Part shown: positions 1 through 9,133 of the stretch, one piece after another
Numbering within the stretch: the first letter of the stretch is position 1
Layout of the letters: every line of letters begins with the position of its first letter
Assembly: GCF_045863935.1 (NCBI RefSeq)
Contig: NZ_BTVP01000011.1
Span: forward strand, 23,415 to 87,414
Source: Parvibaculum sp045863935
Lineage (GTDB): Bacteria > Pseudomonadota > Alphaproteobacteria > Parvibaculales > Parvibaculaceae
Length of the DNA stretch: 64,000 bases
Direction: 5' to 3'
The notes under the pieces: model-generated
The model's input: the letters and a program-made list of their open reading frames with translations, nothing else
Database searches by the model: none
Told to the model about the DNA's origin: nothing
Translations under genes and position numbers: made by a program

Positions 1-614
1 CGCTCCCCGCCGACGGAATTGACTTCGAGAGCGCAACCCGGAGCCGCTTTTTCATTTTCACGACTTCGGCATTTATTTTCGCAATGATGGCGCAGGTCGG
101 CGTCATCGCCCATCTGTTCCGTCTTGTTTCGACGCGCAGCGGCAGCAACGACGCGGCGGCACTCGCCGTCGCGACCATGGCGACGGCAAGCATTGTCGGC
201 AGGCTTCTGGGCGGTTGGGGCCTCACCTACATGTCATCGCGGCATTTCGTTTTCGGGCTCACACTTGTCCAGGGGGTGGCGCTCGCGCTCTATGCGTCGG
301 TGGAAAGTTCCCAGGCTCTGCTCGCGACGACCGTTCTGTTCGGTGTGACGGTGGGCAACCTCCTCATGATGCAGCCGCTTTTGCTTGCGGAAGCTTTTGG
401 GCTCAAGGCCTATGGCCGCATCTTTTCTTTCAACCAGCTGTTCATGACGCTTGGCGTGGCGACGGGGCCCGCGGCCATCGGATTCCTCTACGAATGGCTG
501 GGCGGCTACGACGTCGCCTTTCTCGTGATGGCTGCTGCCTCCTGCCTCGCGTTTTTCCTCACTCTGGCGGCAGGGCCGGTGGATGCCTTGCTGCGGGCGC
601 GCCGGAGCACATGA
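1..614 (+). CDS. MFS transporter, C-terminal part (cut by window edge)
   Basis: This is the C-terminal half of a major facilitator superfamily permease, an inner-membrane secondary transporter of unknown substrate. The reading frame is open from base 3 with no start codon, so the gene begins before the window. About 200 residues remain, forming roughly five hydrophobic helices. The signatures GRLLGG, GVTVGN and AEAFGLKAYGR recur at the same relative places in the complete MFS gene 112 bp downstream, so the two are tandem paralogues. The similarity covers the whole visible part, from SRFFIF to the AAGPVDALL tail. The family (oxalate/formate antiporter-like, MCT-like) usually moves organic anions; the substrate cannot be read from the sequence. 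Confidence 0.85.
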   Translation, partial: LPADGIDFESATRSRFFIFTTSAFIFAMMAQVGVIAHLFRLVSTRSGSNDAAALAVATMATASIVGRLLGGWGLTYMSSRHFVFGLTLVQGVALALYASVESSQALLATTVLFGVTVGNLLMMQPLLLAEAFGLKAYGRIFSFNQLFMTLGVATGPAAIGFLYEWLGGYDVAFLVMAAASCLAFFLTLAAGPVDALLRARRST

Positions 615-726
615 ACATAATCACCGGTAAAGCGCGGCTCTGGAAAATCTGCTTGGGTGCCTTGGCCGAAAGGGCTATCTAGGTCCCATTGAGCCATTCA
701 ACGAACTGTCTGTCGGAGCCCTGAAA

Positions 727-2019
727 ATGGATGCTGGCCCGGAGCCAGAAAGCCCGCGCGCTCCGGCTCGCGGCCCGATCTTCTACGGCTGGTATATCGT
801 CGGCACGGTCTTCGTCATCCATACCGTGTCCTGCGGATTGATCTTCTACAATCTGTCGATCTTCCTGAAGGCTTTCGTCGCGGAAGCAGGCTTCTCCGTA
901 TCCGCAACGTCCAACGCAACCGCTCTCTTCTTCATTTCGTCCGGATTTGCCGGCCTTGCCGTTGGCTGGCTGCTGGACCGGTACGACCCTCGCTGGATCG
1001 TGACCTTCGGTGCGCTTCTCTCGGCCGCCGTCCTCGCAACCGCAGGTCATGTCGGCGAGCTGTGGCAGCTATATGGCTTCTACGCGCTTTTTGGGATTGG
1101 CAATGCCGCCGTCGCTGTCATCCCGGGCATGACAATCGTTGCGCGCTGGTTCACAAGGCAGAGGTCGAAGGCAATAGCCTATGCGTCGACCGGGCTTTCG
1201 CTCGGCGGCATCGTCTTTACGCCGATTTCCGCAACACTGGTTGAAAGATACGGTCTCGGTGAAGCCGCGTACTGGCTGGCAATCGTTCTCGTGCTCGGCG
1301 TCGTACCGATTGCACTGATCATGCTGCGCCGGAGCCCCGAGGCGATCGGTCTCGCACCGGACGGCGATCCGCCGCAGCGCAAGGCGGATGGCAGCATCAT
1401 GCCGCCTGACGGCGTTGCTTTCGAGGCCGCGCTCCGCAGCCGCTTCTTCATTCTCTGCACGACTGCCTTTGTGTTCTCCATGATGGCGCAGGTCGGCTCT
1501 CTGGCACATCAGTTCCGCCTCGTGGCAACGCGCACCGGCGATGATCATGTCGCGGCCCTCGCCGTCTCGATCATGGCGGCCTCAAGTATCGCCGGGCGCC
1601 TCATCGGCGGCTCGCTCCTTTCGCGCATCGCATCGAAGCACTATCTCTATGCCATCTATGTGCTGCAGGGTGTTTCCTTCCTCGCCTTCGCCTTCGCAGA
1701 AGGCGTTGTGGCGCTTTTCATCGTCTCCGCGATGTTCGGGGCGACGGTCGGCAACATGCAGATGATGCAACCGCTGATCATGGCCGAAGCATTCGGATTG
1801 AAGGCCTACGCGCGGATCCTTTCCGTGGCGCAGATGATTACGACCTGCGCGAATGCGGCAGGTCCTGCCCTGCTCGGCTTCCTCTACGCAACGACAGGTG
1901 GCTATCAGATGTCATATCTCGCGATCACGGTGTCGTCGGTGTTGGGGTTCGCGAGCCTCTATGCCGCGGGGCCGGTCAGGGCGCTGATCGACGCGGAGGA
2001 GAAGGACCTACGTCCCTGA
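727..2019 (+). CDS. MFS transporter (monocarboxylate/oxalate-antiporter-like)
   Basis: Complete 12-helix MFS permease of 430 residues, the usual family length. A short cytoplasmic N-terminus leads into helix 1 at about residue 20 (YGWYIVG). The loop 2-3 signature is GWLLDRYDPRW, and a central hydrophilic loop lies around residues 205-230. The second half contains GRLIGG, GATVGN and AEAFGLKAYAR. The ATG at 727 has GGAG about 7 bp upstream. It follows a truncated paralogue on the same strand. The malyl-CoA-lyase-like gene 72 bp downstream suggests import of an organic acid that is handled as a CoA ester, but this rests on position only. The substrate is unknown. Confidence 0.87.
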   Translation: MDAGPEPESPRAPARGPIFYGWYIVGTVFVIHTVSCGLIFYNLSIFLKAFVAEAGFSVSATSNATALFFISSGFAGLAVGWLLDRYDPRWIVTFGALLSAAVLATAGHVGELWQLYGFYALFGIGNAAVAVIPGMTIVARWFTRQRSKAIAYASTGLSLGGIVFTPISATLVERYGLGEAAYWLAIVLVLGVVPIALIMLRRSPEAIGLAPDGDPPQRKADGSIMPPDGVAFEAALRSRFFILCTTAFVFSMMAQVGSLAHQFRLVATRTGDDHVAALAVSIMAASSIAGRLIGGSLLSRIASKHYLYAIYVLQGVSFLAFAFAEGVVALFIVSAMFGATVGNMQMMQPLIMAEAFGLKAYARILSVAQMITTCANAAGPALLGFLYATTGGYQMSYLAITVSSVLGFASLYAAGPVRALIDAEEKDLRP

Positions 2020-2091
2020 AATGGCTCATGGATTTCATGTTGCACCGCCGCTAGACTGCGCCCCACCCTCACTTATCCCTCACGGATTGTC

Positions 2092-3135
2092 ATGAAACTG
2101 CCATCGAACTTTTACAAACCGCTCGCGATCGGCGCTCCGGACCCCTATCGAGAACTCCCGGTGGCTCTCGAACGGATGATCCACTTTTTCCCCGGCCATA
2201 ACGAAAAGGTCCGGGCGCGGGTCGGCGACATGATCCCGCAGGTGGACGTGCTGCTCGGCAACCTCGAGGACGCGATCCCGGCCGACCAGAAGGAGGCCGC
2301 GCGCAGGGGCGTGATCGAGGTTGGCAAGGCGCATGAATTCGGTTCGACGGGATTCTGGGTGCGGATCAATCCTCTCAATAGCCCGTGGATGCTCGACGAC
2401 GTCATGGAACTCGTGGCCGAGATCGGCGACAAGCTCGACGTCATCATGCTGCCCAAGGTGGAAGGCGCCTGGGACATCCACTATCTCGACCAGCTTCTCG
2501 CCCAGCTCGAAGCCAGGCATGGGCTCAAGAAGCCGCTCCTCATCCATGCGATCCTCGAAACGGCGCAGGGCGTGAAGAATGTCGAGGATATTGCCAGCGC
2601 ATCGCCGCGCATGCACGGCATGAGCCTCGGGCCTGCCGACCTCGCGGCGTCGCGCAAGATGAAGACCACCCGTGTCGGCGGCGGCCATCCCTTCTACCGC
2701 GTGCTCGAAGACCCCAGGGAAGACGGCAGCCCGCGCGTCGCCGCACAGCAGGATCTCTGGCATTACACCTTTGCCAAGATGGTCGATGCCTGCGTCGCTA
2801 ACGACATCAGGCCCTTCTACGGTCCCTTTGGCGACATTCAGGATCTGGATGCCTGCGAGCAACAGTTCCGCAATGCGTTCCTGATGGGATGCGTCGGCGC
2901 CTGGTCGCTGCACCCGAACCAGATCGCAATTGCCAAGCGCGTCTTCAGTCCCGATGCGGATGAAGTGATCTTCGCCAGGAAAATCCTCGACGCCATGCCG
3001 GATGGCACCGGCGTCGCCATGATCGACGGCAAGATGCAGGACGACGCCACCTGGAAACAGGCGAAGGTGATTGTAGACCTGGCGAGGAAGGTTGCGGAAA
3101 AAGATCCCGACCTCGCCAAGGCCTACGGCTTCTGA
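2092..3135 (+). CDS. HpcH/HpaI aldolase, CitE/malyl-CoA-lyase-like
   Basis: Mg-dependent TIM-barrel lyase of the HpcH/HpaI-CitE superfamily, 347 residues. These enzymes cleave or form C-C bonds of malyl-, citramalyl- or methylmalyl-CoA type substrates. Visible signatures are NLEDAIP (residues 57-63), the Arg of WVRIN (91), the Mg-ligand Glu of ILETAQG (156) and the Mg-ligand Asp of LGPADLAAS (183), followed by a MKTTRVGGGHP segment that I associate with L-malyl-CoA/beta-methylmalyl-CoA lyases. The protein is somewhat longer than CitE (about 290). It lies downstream of two MFS permeases and converges with the OYE gene (6 bp gap). The exact substrate is uncertain; a (3S)-malyl-CoA lyase/thioesterase-type role is possible. 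Confidence 0.82.
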   Translation: MKLPSNFYKPLAIGAPDPYRELPVALERMIHFFPGHNEKVRARVGDMIPQVDVLLGNLEDAIPADQKEAARRGVIEVGKAHEFGSTGFWVRINPLNSPWMLDDVMELVAEIGDKLDVIMLPKVEGAWDIHYLDQLLAQLEARHGLKKPLLIHAILETAQGVKNVEDIASASPRMHGMSLGPADLAASRKMKTTRVGGGHPFYRVLEDPREDGSPRVAAQQDLWHYTFAKMVDACVANDIRPFYGPFGDIQDLDACEQQFRNAFLMGCVGAWSLHPNQIAIAKRVFSPDADEVIFARKILDAMPDGTGVAMIDGKMQDDATWKQAKVIVDLARKVAEKDPDLAKAYGF

Positions 3136-3141
3136 TCTGCC

Positions 3142-4245
3142 TTACGACAACGTCGCGAGCGCGGCGGGGTTGAACGCCATGAGCTTGTCGAACGCGCCCT
3201 GATGCACCTTCTGCGCCCATGCGGGATCGACGAGGAGCGCGCGGCCGACGCCGACGAGATCGAACTCGCCCTTCTCCAGCCGGTCCAGAAGCTCGTCGAT
3301 GCCCGTCGCCTCCGAGCTCTCGCCGCCGAAGGAAGCGATGAACTCGCCGGACAGACTGACGCTGCCGACCGTGATGCTGGGCTTGCCGGTGAGCTTCTTC
3401 GTCCAGCCCGCGAGGTTGAGGTCCGATCCCTCGAACTCGGGCTCCCAGAAACGGCGCTGCGAGCAATGAAAGGCGTCGACGCCCGCGTCGGACAGCGGCT
3501 TGAGGAAAGCTGCGAGTTCGTCCGGCGTCGTGGCGAGCTTCGCCGTGTAATCCTGTTGCTTCCACTGCGAGAAGCGCAGGATCAGCGGGAAGTCCTTGCC
3601 GGCTTCGCGGCGGATCGCCTCGACGATCTCGACGCCGAAGCGCGTACGCGCAACGAGATCGCCACCATATTCGTCCTCGCGCTGGTTGGTGCCTTCCCAG
3701 AAGAACTGGTCGATGAGATAGCCATGAGCGCCATGAACTTCGACGCCGTCGAAACCGACCTTGCGAGCATCGGCTGCCGCGCGGCCAAAGGCTTCGATCG
3801 TGTCCTTGATCTCCTGCTTCGTCATCGGCTCGGAACGCTTCTTCCCCGGCGCCACGAGGCCCGAGGGGCCGTGGCTCGGCAACCCCGGATTGGTTGCCTT
3901 TTCGGGGTTGCGCGTCATCCCCACATGCCAGATCTGAGGCATGATCTTGCCGCCCACGGCGTGCACTTCCTCGACCACACGCTTCCAGCCTTTGAGAGCC
4001 TCTTCGCCCCAGAACTGCGGCACGGCGGGATCGCCCGTCGCGACCGGCGAATTGACCGTCGTTCCCTCAGTGATGATGAGGCCGCATTCAGCTTCGGCGC
4101 GCCGGCGATAATAGGCGGCGACTTCCGGGCCGGGGATGCCGGCTGGCGATTTCGAACGCGTCATGGGCGCCATGACGACGCGATTGGGCAACTCGAGCCC
4201 GTTGAGTATAAAGGGCTCGAACAAGGGGGCCACGGAACGGCTCAT
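3142..4245 (-). CDS. Old Yellow Enzyme family alkene reductase (NemA-like)
   Basis: FMN-dependent NAD(P)H:enoate/flavin oxidoreductase of the OYE family, 367 residues, close to the usual 360-370. It reduces activated C=C bonds and often nitro-esters. The N-terminus carries LFEPFILNGLELPNRVVMAP and PMTR typical of the family. The substrate-binding pair is His171/His174 in VHGAHGY and the proton donor is Tyr176, followed by LIDQFF and NQREDEYGG. The open frame runs 39 codons further upstream, but the ATG at 4245 has a GAGGAAA ribosome-binding site and matches the OYE N-terminus, so it is chosen. It is divergent from hspQ and convergent with the CitE-like gene. Confidence 0.9.
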   Translation of the reverse strand: MSRSVAPLFEPFILNGLELPNRVVMAPMTRSKSPAGIPGPEVAAYYRRRAEAECGLIITEGTTVNSPVATGDPAVPQFWGEEALKGWKRVVEEVHAVGGKIMPQIWHVGMTRNPEKATNPGLPSHGPSGLVAPGKKRSEPMTKQEIKDTIEAFGRAAADARKVGFDGVEVHGAHGYLIDQFFWEGTNQREDEYGGDLVARTRFGVEIVEAIRREAGKDFPLILRFSQWKQQDYTAKLATTPDELAAFLKPLSDAGVDAFHCSQRRFWEPEFEGSDLNLAGWTKKLTGKPSITVGSVSLSGEFIASFGGESSEATGIDELLDRLEKGEFDLVGVGRALLVDPAWAQKVHQGAFDKLMAFNPAALATLS

Positions 4246-4403
4246 GGATTTTTCCTCGAGTGGGTGAGATTTCGATAGCCGCCATATGGGGCATTTGTTC
4301 CCGAATGGCAATGCTGCGTCGCAACTCCCTGTTATGCCAATGGTTTTTCCCGGCGGGGCCAAGCTGTTACAGTCACGTATGTTTCGAGAAACGGAAGCCG
4401 GCC

Positions 4404-4736
4404 ATGCAAGTTAACCGGGAAGCAAAGTTCAGGATCGGACAGGTCGTCCGGCACAGGTTTTATCCCTTCCGGGGCGTGATCTTCGACGTCGATCCGACTT
4501 TCAACAATACCGAGGAATGGTGGCAGTCGATTCCCGAGGAAGTCCGGCCGCGCAAGGACCAGCCCTACTATCACCTGCTGGCCGAGAACTCGGACACGGA
4601 ATACGTCGCCTATGTTTCCGAACAGAACCTGCTGCCGGATGAGTCGGGCGAGCCCGTGCGCCATCCCCAGGTGCAGGAACTCTTCGGTCCGATGAAGGAC
4701 GGCTTCTATTCGGTCCGCGCAAAATCCGCGCACTGA
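4404..4736 (+). CDS. hspQ: HspQ / YccV-like heat-shock protein
   Basis: Small protein of 110 residues with the YccV-like (hemimethylated DNA-binding) fold. HspQ in enterobacteria is a heat-shock factor and a specificity enhancer of Lon protease; the DNA-binding role of the fold is also reported. Diagnostic segments are FRIGQVVRHRFYPFRGVIFDVDP at the start, then PYYHLLAEN and YVSEQNLL, all standard for the family. The open frame extends 48 codons upstream into non-family sequence; the ATG at 4404 is the sensible start, with GGAAG 7 bp upstream. It stands alone, divergent from the OYE gene. Confidence 0.88.
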   Translation: MQVNREAKFRIGQVVRHRFYPFRGVIFDVDPTFNNTEEWWQSIPEEVRPRKDQPYYHLLAENSDTEYVAYVSEQNLLPDESGEPVRHPQVQELFGPMKDGFYSVRAKSAH

Positions 4737-4810
4737 TTCCCTCCAGAACCGTGCTAGATCGTTTTCCGGACGGGTGCGCGAAGACACACGGCGGTTAGAG
4801 GGGCAGCAGA

Positions 4811-5533
4811 TTGCGGCGAGACAGACGAACCTATCTGATCCGCAGGATCGTGGACGGCTGGAACAGGTTCTATGTGAACCGCTTTATCGTACCGGCCTTC
4901 GATTCTGTGGGCCCGGGCATGGACGTGTCGAGCCCGCGCAACATAGAGATATGGGGCGCCGGGATCAGGGCAGGCAGCCATCTTCATCTGCACGCCTCCC
5001 ATGGCAGTCTCGTACGTCTCGCGACGTGGCGCACCGGCGAGCGCGAGGGTCGCATCGTCATCGGAGACTGCGTGCTCATCAGCCCAGGAACGCACATCGT
5101 CGCATCCGAGGAAATCGTCATCGGCAGCGACACGATGATTGCGAGTAACTGCTACATCTCGGATTCGGACTGGCACGACACTTACGATCGCACGGCCGAA
5201 CTCGACAAGCACAAGCCGATCAGGATTGGCGAGAATGTATGGCTGGGTGTGCGCGTGATCGTGGGCAAAGGCGTCACGATCGGCGAGAACAGCATCATTG
5301 GCGCCGGTGCCGTGGTCACACAGGATATTCCCGCCAACTGTATCGCTGCCGGTAATCCGGCTCGCGTCGTGCGAGAGCTCGATCCGGCGCGCGAATTCAG
5401 GAGACGTTCGTCGCTGTTCCGGGACCTGGAAGTGCTCGAGCGCGATATGGACAATCTGATGCGCTATATCCTGCGGGAGAACACGACTCTCGGATGGCTC
5501 CGGAGCGTGTTCTCGCCGTCACGGACTGATTGA
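4811..5533 (+). CDS. Left-handed beta-helix (hexapeptide) acyltransferase
   Basis: Acyltransferase of the maltose O-acetyltransferase/WbbJ class, 240 residues. The hexapeptide repeats run from about residue 75 to 190 (IVIGDCVLI, IVIGSDTMI, IRIGENVWLGV, VTIGENSIIGAGAVV) and end with the canonical IAAGNPARVV. The probable catalytic His sits in SDSDWHDTYDR. The N-terminal 70 residues are basic and the last 40 are helical, as in enzymes that acetylate surface sugars. The predicted start is TTG at 4811; a shorter version from the ATG at 4919 would still keep the domain. There is no sugar-biosynthesis operon alongside, so the acceptor is unknown. It converges with the IalB-like gene. Confidence 0.82.
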   Translation: MRRDRRTYLIRRIVDGWNRFYVNRFIVPAFDSVGPGMDVSSPRNIEIWGAGIRAGSHLHLHASHGSLVRLATWRTGEREGRIVIGDCVLISPGTHIVASEEIVIGSDTMIASNCYISDSDWHDTYDRTAELDKHKPIRIGENVWLGVRVIVGKGVTIGENSIIGAGAVVTQDIPANCIAAGNPARVVRELDPAREFRRRSSLFRDLEVLERDMDNLMRYILRENTTLGWLRSVFSPSRTD

Positions 5534-5537
5534 TCCG

Positions 5538-6089
5538 TCAGGATTTCGGTACAGGTACCGCCGCAATCGCCTTGGAGACGCCGTCGAGCTTTACCGGCAC
5601 ATTCACGTCGCCCTTCCCCACGAGCCGGAAGGCAATCTTCATCTCAGTACCGTTCTTGATTGCGTCGAGCCGCTCCTTGGTCAGGAGTATCTCGGTCTGG
5701 CAACCGCCCGGCAGGCAATACAGGAACTGCTGGCTGAACTTTTCCTTGTCGTCCACGTTCCAACCTATGCCCGCCGGAAGAAAGGTTCCGAGCGGCGTGA
5801 TGGCGAACATGAACAGATCCTGCTTACCGTCTTCGTTGACGTCTTTGGGACTGTAGCCGATCCCGACATAGGCGATGGGTTGTTTGTCTTCGCCGATCCG
5901 AACATCGACAAAGGCGTGGCACTGCTCGGCACCAGCCTCGTTCTTTTCGCAGCGGGTGCTCCAGGTGCCGAAATTTTTGGTGTTTGCCTCGGGCTGGGTG
6001 CCTGCGCTCTGTGCACTGGCCGGGACGAGACCGGCTCCAGCGATGAAAGCCGCGGCAGCGACGCCGGAAAGCAAGCGTCGAAGTAGCAT
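5538..6089 (-). CDS. Invasion-associated locus B (IalB)-family periplasmic protein
   Basis: Exported protein of 183 residues in the IalB family (PF06776-type), common in Rhizobiales and named for a Bartonella erythrocyte-invasion locus; in free-living species its role is unclear. A clear Sec signal peptide occupies residues 1-26 (RR, hydrophobic core, ASA|Q). The mature part begins with the family hallmark FGTWSTRC and has four cysteines (47, 57, 125, 130) that can form two disulfides, including YCLPGGC. The ATG at 6089 has an AAGGA ribosome-binding site; the open frame extends upstream but lacks similarity. It is divergent from the peptide-binding protein gene and convergent with the acyltransferase. 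Confidence 0.85.
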   Translation of the reverse strand: MLLRRLLSGVAAAAFIAGAGLVPASAQSAGTQPEANTKNFGTWSTRCEKNEAGAEQCHAFVDVRIGEDKQPIAYVGIGYSPKDVNEDGKQDLFMFAITPLGTFLPAGIGWNVDDKEKFSQQFLYCLPGGCQTEILLTKERLDAIKNGTEMKIAFRLVGKGDVNVPVKLDGVSKAIAAVPVPKS

Positions 6090-6273
6090 GATTGAAATCC
6101 TTTCGGGAGCTGAGCAAAGCATTTCTGCCGGCCGCGATCGCGACCTGCATTGAGCGGTACCCTCGCATTTCGGCATAAAGAAGGCACAGGGAATCTTTGA
6201 AGAATCGGCGGATTTGCTTAACTCTGGCGGTCTTAACCACGTCCGGTCACGCACCGGAAAGCGGAAGGCGCCG

Positions 6274-8085
6274 ATGAACTTCCTTTTGACGCCGGGAAGA
6301 GGCTTGTCTGTGGCCCTTGTAGCCTTGGCCGTTCTGTTCTGTGGAGCTCTTCCGGCCGCGGGAGCCAGCCATGCAATCGCCATGCATGGCGATCCTCTCT
6401 ACCCGCCGGATTTTGCGCATTTCAGCTACGTCAACCCCGAGGCACCCAAAGGCGGCTCCATCGTTTTCGGCGCGACCGGTTCCTTCGACAGCCTAAACCC
6501 CTTCATCGTGCGCGGCACCGCCGCCATCGGTTTGCGCGAGCATGTGTTCGAGAGCCTGCTGGCGCGCGGCTACGACGAACCGTTTACGTTGTACGGTTTG
6601 CTGGCCGAGACGGTCGAGATGCCGGACGACAGAAGCTCCGTCACCTTTTCGCTCAACCCGAAGGCACATTTCTCGGATGGCAAGCCCGTCACGGCCGACG
6701 ACGTGATCTATTCGCTCGAAGCGCTGAGGGGCAAGGGGCGGCCGAACTACAAGACCTATTATTCGAAGGTCGAGAAGATCGAGAAACTTGGGCCGCGCAA
6801 GGTCAGGTTCGTCTTCGGAGCGGAACGGGACCGGGAAATCCCGCTCATTCTGGGCCTCATGCCGATCATTCCGAAGCACATATACGAGAAGCGCGACTTC
6901 GGCGATGCGGGTTTCGACACGCCGATCGGAAGTGGCCCCTATTTCGTCGAGAACCTGCAGCCTGGCTCCCGCATCGTCTATCGCCGCGACCCGGACTACT
7001 GGGGCGCCGCGCTCCCGGTGAATGTCGGACAGAACAACATCGACCGGCTCACCTACGAGTATTTTCGTGATGCGAATGCATCCTTCGAGGCCTTCAAGAC
7101 CGGCATCTACCATGCTCGTCCCGAAGACGACCCGGGCCGCTGGACGACGGGATATGATTTCCCTGCCCTGCGGGCCGGAAAGGTGCGCAAGGAAATCTTC
7201 GAAAGCGGTATGCCTTCAGGCATGTACGCCCTCGTCTTCAATACGCGGCGGCCCGTCTTCGCCGATCGCCGCGTACGCGAGGCGCTCATTCAGCTTTTCA
7301 ACTTCGAATGGGTGAACAGGAACCTCTATTACAGCGCCTATGTCAGGACGCAGAGCTTCTTCGACAATTCCGAACTCGGGTCGCATGGACGTAAAGCGAC
7401 GGCACGCGAACGCGCGCTGCTCGCGCCCTTTCCAGGAGCGGTTACCCCGGACATCATGGCGAATGGCTGGCAGGCTCCCAATGGCGACCCGGCGGGCCAA
7501 GACCGCGAGAACCGCATGCGCGCTGTGGCGCTGCTGCGTGAGGCGGGTTTTGAAGTCCGGGACGGACGCATGACGAACGCAGAAACCGGAAGGCCGCTTA
7601 CCTTCGAAATACTGGTTGCGACACCCGCCGAGGAACGCCTCGCCCTCACCTATGCACGAATGGCGAAGCGCGTTGGTGTGGAGGCTGCGGTGCGTAACGT
7701 CGATCCGAGCCAGTATCAGGAGCGGCGCAGCAACTATCAGTACGACATGATTTTCAACAGCTGGTTTTCATCCCTGTCGCCAGGCAACGAACAGAGTTTC
7801 TACTGGGGTTCGGAGGCTGCGGATGTTCCGGGGACGCGAAATTACATGGGGGTGAAGGAGCCCGCGGTAGACGCAATGATTGTCGCGATGCTGGAAGCGC
7901 GGAGCCGCGAGGAGTTCATTGCAGCGGTGCGGGCAATGGACCGGGTTCTTCTCTCCGGCGCCTACATGATTCCCCTCTTCCATCAGCCCGATCAATGGCT
8001 CGCCTTGTGGAAGAAGGTAAAGATTCCGGAACGGACGTCGCTCTACGGATACCGCAGCAGCACCTGGTGGATCGAAGAAAAATAG
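6274..8085 (+). CDS. ABC transporter substrate-binding protein, family 5 (YejA-like)
   Basis: Periplasmic solute-binding protein of the peptide/nickel family 5, 603 residues, the size of YejA-type binding proteins for microcin-C-like or longer oligopeptides. A signal peptide covers about residues 1-32 (LSVALVALAVLFCGAL, cleavage near AGA-SHA). Family features follow: HFSYVNPEAPKGG, GSFDSLNPFIVRG, SDGKPVTADDVIYSLEALR, GSGPYFVE and YRRDPDYWG. The ATG at 6274 has GGAAGG at the correct spacing. No permease or ATPase gene follows; the next gene is a nitronate monooxygenase on the same strand. This is therefore an orphan receptor whose transporter must be encoded elsewhere. It is divergent from the IalB gene. 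Confidence 0.9.
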   Translation: MNFLLTPGRGLSVALVALAVLFCGALPAAGASHAIAMHGDPLYPPDFAHFSYVNPEAPKGGSIVFGATGSFDSLNPFIVRGTAAIGLREHVFESLLARGYDEPFTLYGLLAETVEMPDDRSSVTFSLNPKAHFSDGKPVTADDVIYSLEALRGKGRPNYKTYYSKVEKIEKLGPRKVRFVFGAERDREIPLILGLMPIIPKHIYEKRDFGDAGFDTPIGSGPYFVENLQPGSRIVYRRDPDYWGAALPVNVGQNNIDRLTYEYFRDANASFEAFKTGIYHARPEDDPGRWTTGYDFPALRAGKVRKEIFESGMPSGMYALVFNTRRPVFADRRVREALIQLFNFEWVNRNLYYSAYVRTQSFFDNSELGSHGRKATARERALLAPFPGAVTPDIMANGWQAPNGDPAGQDRENRMRAVALLREAGFEVRDGRMTNAETGRPLTFEILVATPAEERLALTYARMAKRVGVEAAVRNVDPSQYQERRSNYQYDMIFNSWFSSLSPGNEQSFYWGSEAADVPGTRNYMGVKEPAVDAMIVAMLEARSREEFIAAVRAMDRVLLSGAYMIPLFHQPDQWLALWKKVKIPERTSLYGYRSSTWWIEEK

Positions 8086-8140
8086 TTGGCAGGGCGAGCC
8101 TCAGCATGAAGTTCTGACGCATGCGGGCCCCTCTCCTGCT

Positions 8141-8160
8141 ATCCTCGTCAAAAAGAGGAT
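8141..8160. other. Short hairpin just upstream of nitronate monooxygenase gene
   Basis: ATCCTC at 8141-8146 pairs with GAGGAT at 8155-8160 around an A-rich 8-nt loop, ending 10 bp before the ATG and abutting its GGGGGAAG ribosome-binding site. It could end the upstream mRNA weakly or affect initiation of the downstream gene; there is no T-run. The assignment is structural only. Confidence 0.3.
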
Positions 8161-8170
8161 TCGGGGGAAG

Positions 8171-9100
8171 ATGCCAATGGAGGACCGGATCGGAAAGTGG
8201 CGGGAGCGCCTGAAGCTGCCGCTCGTCGCCGCGCCCATGTTTCTGATTTCCGGACCGGAGCTTGTGCTCGCCGCATGCAGGGAGGGTGTTATCGGCACCT
8301 TCCCGACACCGAACGCGCGCACCGTCGCCGATCTCGATGAATGGCTCGACCGGATTACGTCCGGACTGACGGCCAAGGACGCGCCATGGGCGGCGAATGT
8401 CGTCGTCCATCGGTCCAACGCACGGCTCGACGAAGATCTCGACCTCGTCGTCCGCTACAAGGCACCGCTCGTCATCACGGCGCTTGGCAGCCCCCACGCC
8501 ATCGTGGAGCGGGTGCATGCCTATGGCGGCAAGGTCTTCGCGGATGTGAACTCCGTTGCATTCGCACGGAAGGCCGCGGCGGCGGGGGTCGACGGACTGG
8601 TTCTGGTGGCGGCAGGTGCAGGTGGTCATACGGGGCAGATGACCGGGTTTTCCTTTGTGCCGGCGGTTCGCGAATTCTTCGAGGGGCCGCTTATTCTCGG
8701 CGGCGGCATCAGCGATGGTGCGGGCATCCGGGCGGCAGAAGTGCTCGGCGCCGATCTCGCTTACATGGGCACGCGCTTCATCGCCTGCGAGGAAAGCCTC
8801 GCCGTTCCCGCCTATCGCGACATGCTGGTGGCATCCACGGTCGATGATCTTATCCTCACCCGCGCGATCACGGGCGTTGCCGCCAACTGGCTGAAGCCGA
8901 GCATAGCGAACGCCGGCATGGACCTCGATGCGATGGAGAAGAACCCGGACATCGATTTCACCGATCCGCAATCGGGCGCAAAGCGCTGGGCTCAGGTCTG
9001 GTCGGCGGGGCACGGCGTCGGTCTGATCGACCGCACGGAAACGGTGACGAGCCTCGTTGCGCGGCTGAAACGGGAATACGAGGCGGCGAAGCGCAGATAG
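8171..9100 (+). CDS. Nitronate monooxygenase / 2-nitropropane dioxygenase family
   Basis: FMN-dependent TIM-barrel enzyme of 309 residues that oxidises alkyl nitronates (propionate-3-nitronate) to carbonyls and nitrite. The N-terminal LPLVAAPMFLISGPELVLA, the central VAAGAGGHTG with the expected catalytic His153, and LGGGISDGAGIRAAEVLGADLAYMGTRF for phosphate binding are all typical. The length is slightly short of the 320-350 average but complete. The ATG at 8171 follows GGGGGAAG. It is 33 bp ahead of an acyl-CoA ligase on the same strand and probably co-transcribed. Members near CoA ligases can also act as enoyl reductases, so the substrate is not settled. Confidence 0.85.
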   Translation: MPMEDRIGKWRERLKLPLVAAPMFLISGPELVLAACREGVIGTFPTPNARTVADLDEWLDRITSGLTAKDAPWAANVVVHRSNARLDEDLDLVVRYKAPLVITALGSPHAIVERVHAYGGKVFADVNSVAFARKAAAAGVDGLVLVAAGAGGHTGQMTGFSFVPAVREFFEGPLILGGGISDGAGIRAAEVLGADLAYMGTRFIACEESLAVPAYRDMLVASTVDDLILTRAITGVAANWLKPSIANAGMDLDAMEKNPDIDFTDPQSGAKRWAQVWSAGHGVGLIDRTETVTSLVARLKREYEAAKRR

Positions 9101-9133
9101 GAACGGTCAGGTGGGCTTTGGGAGGAGCGGCGC

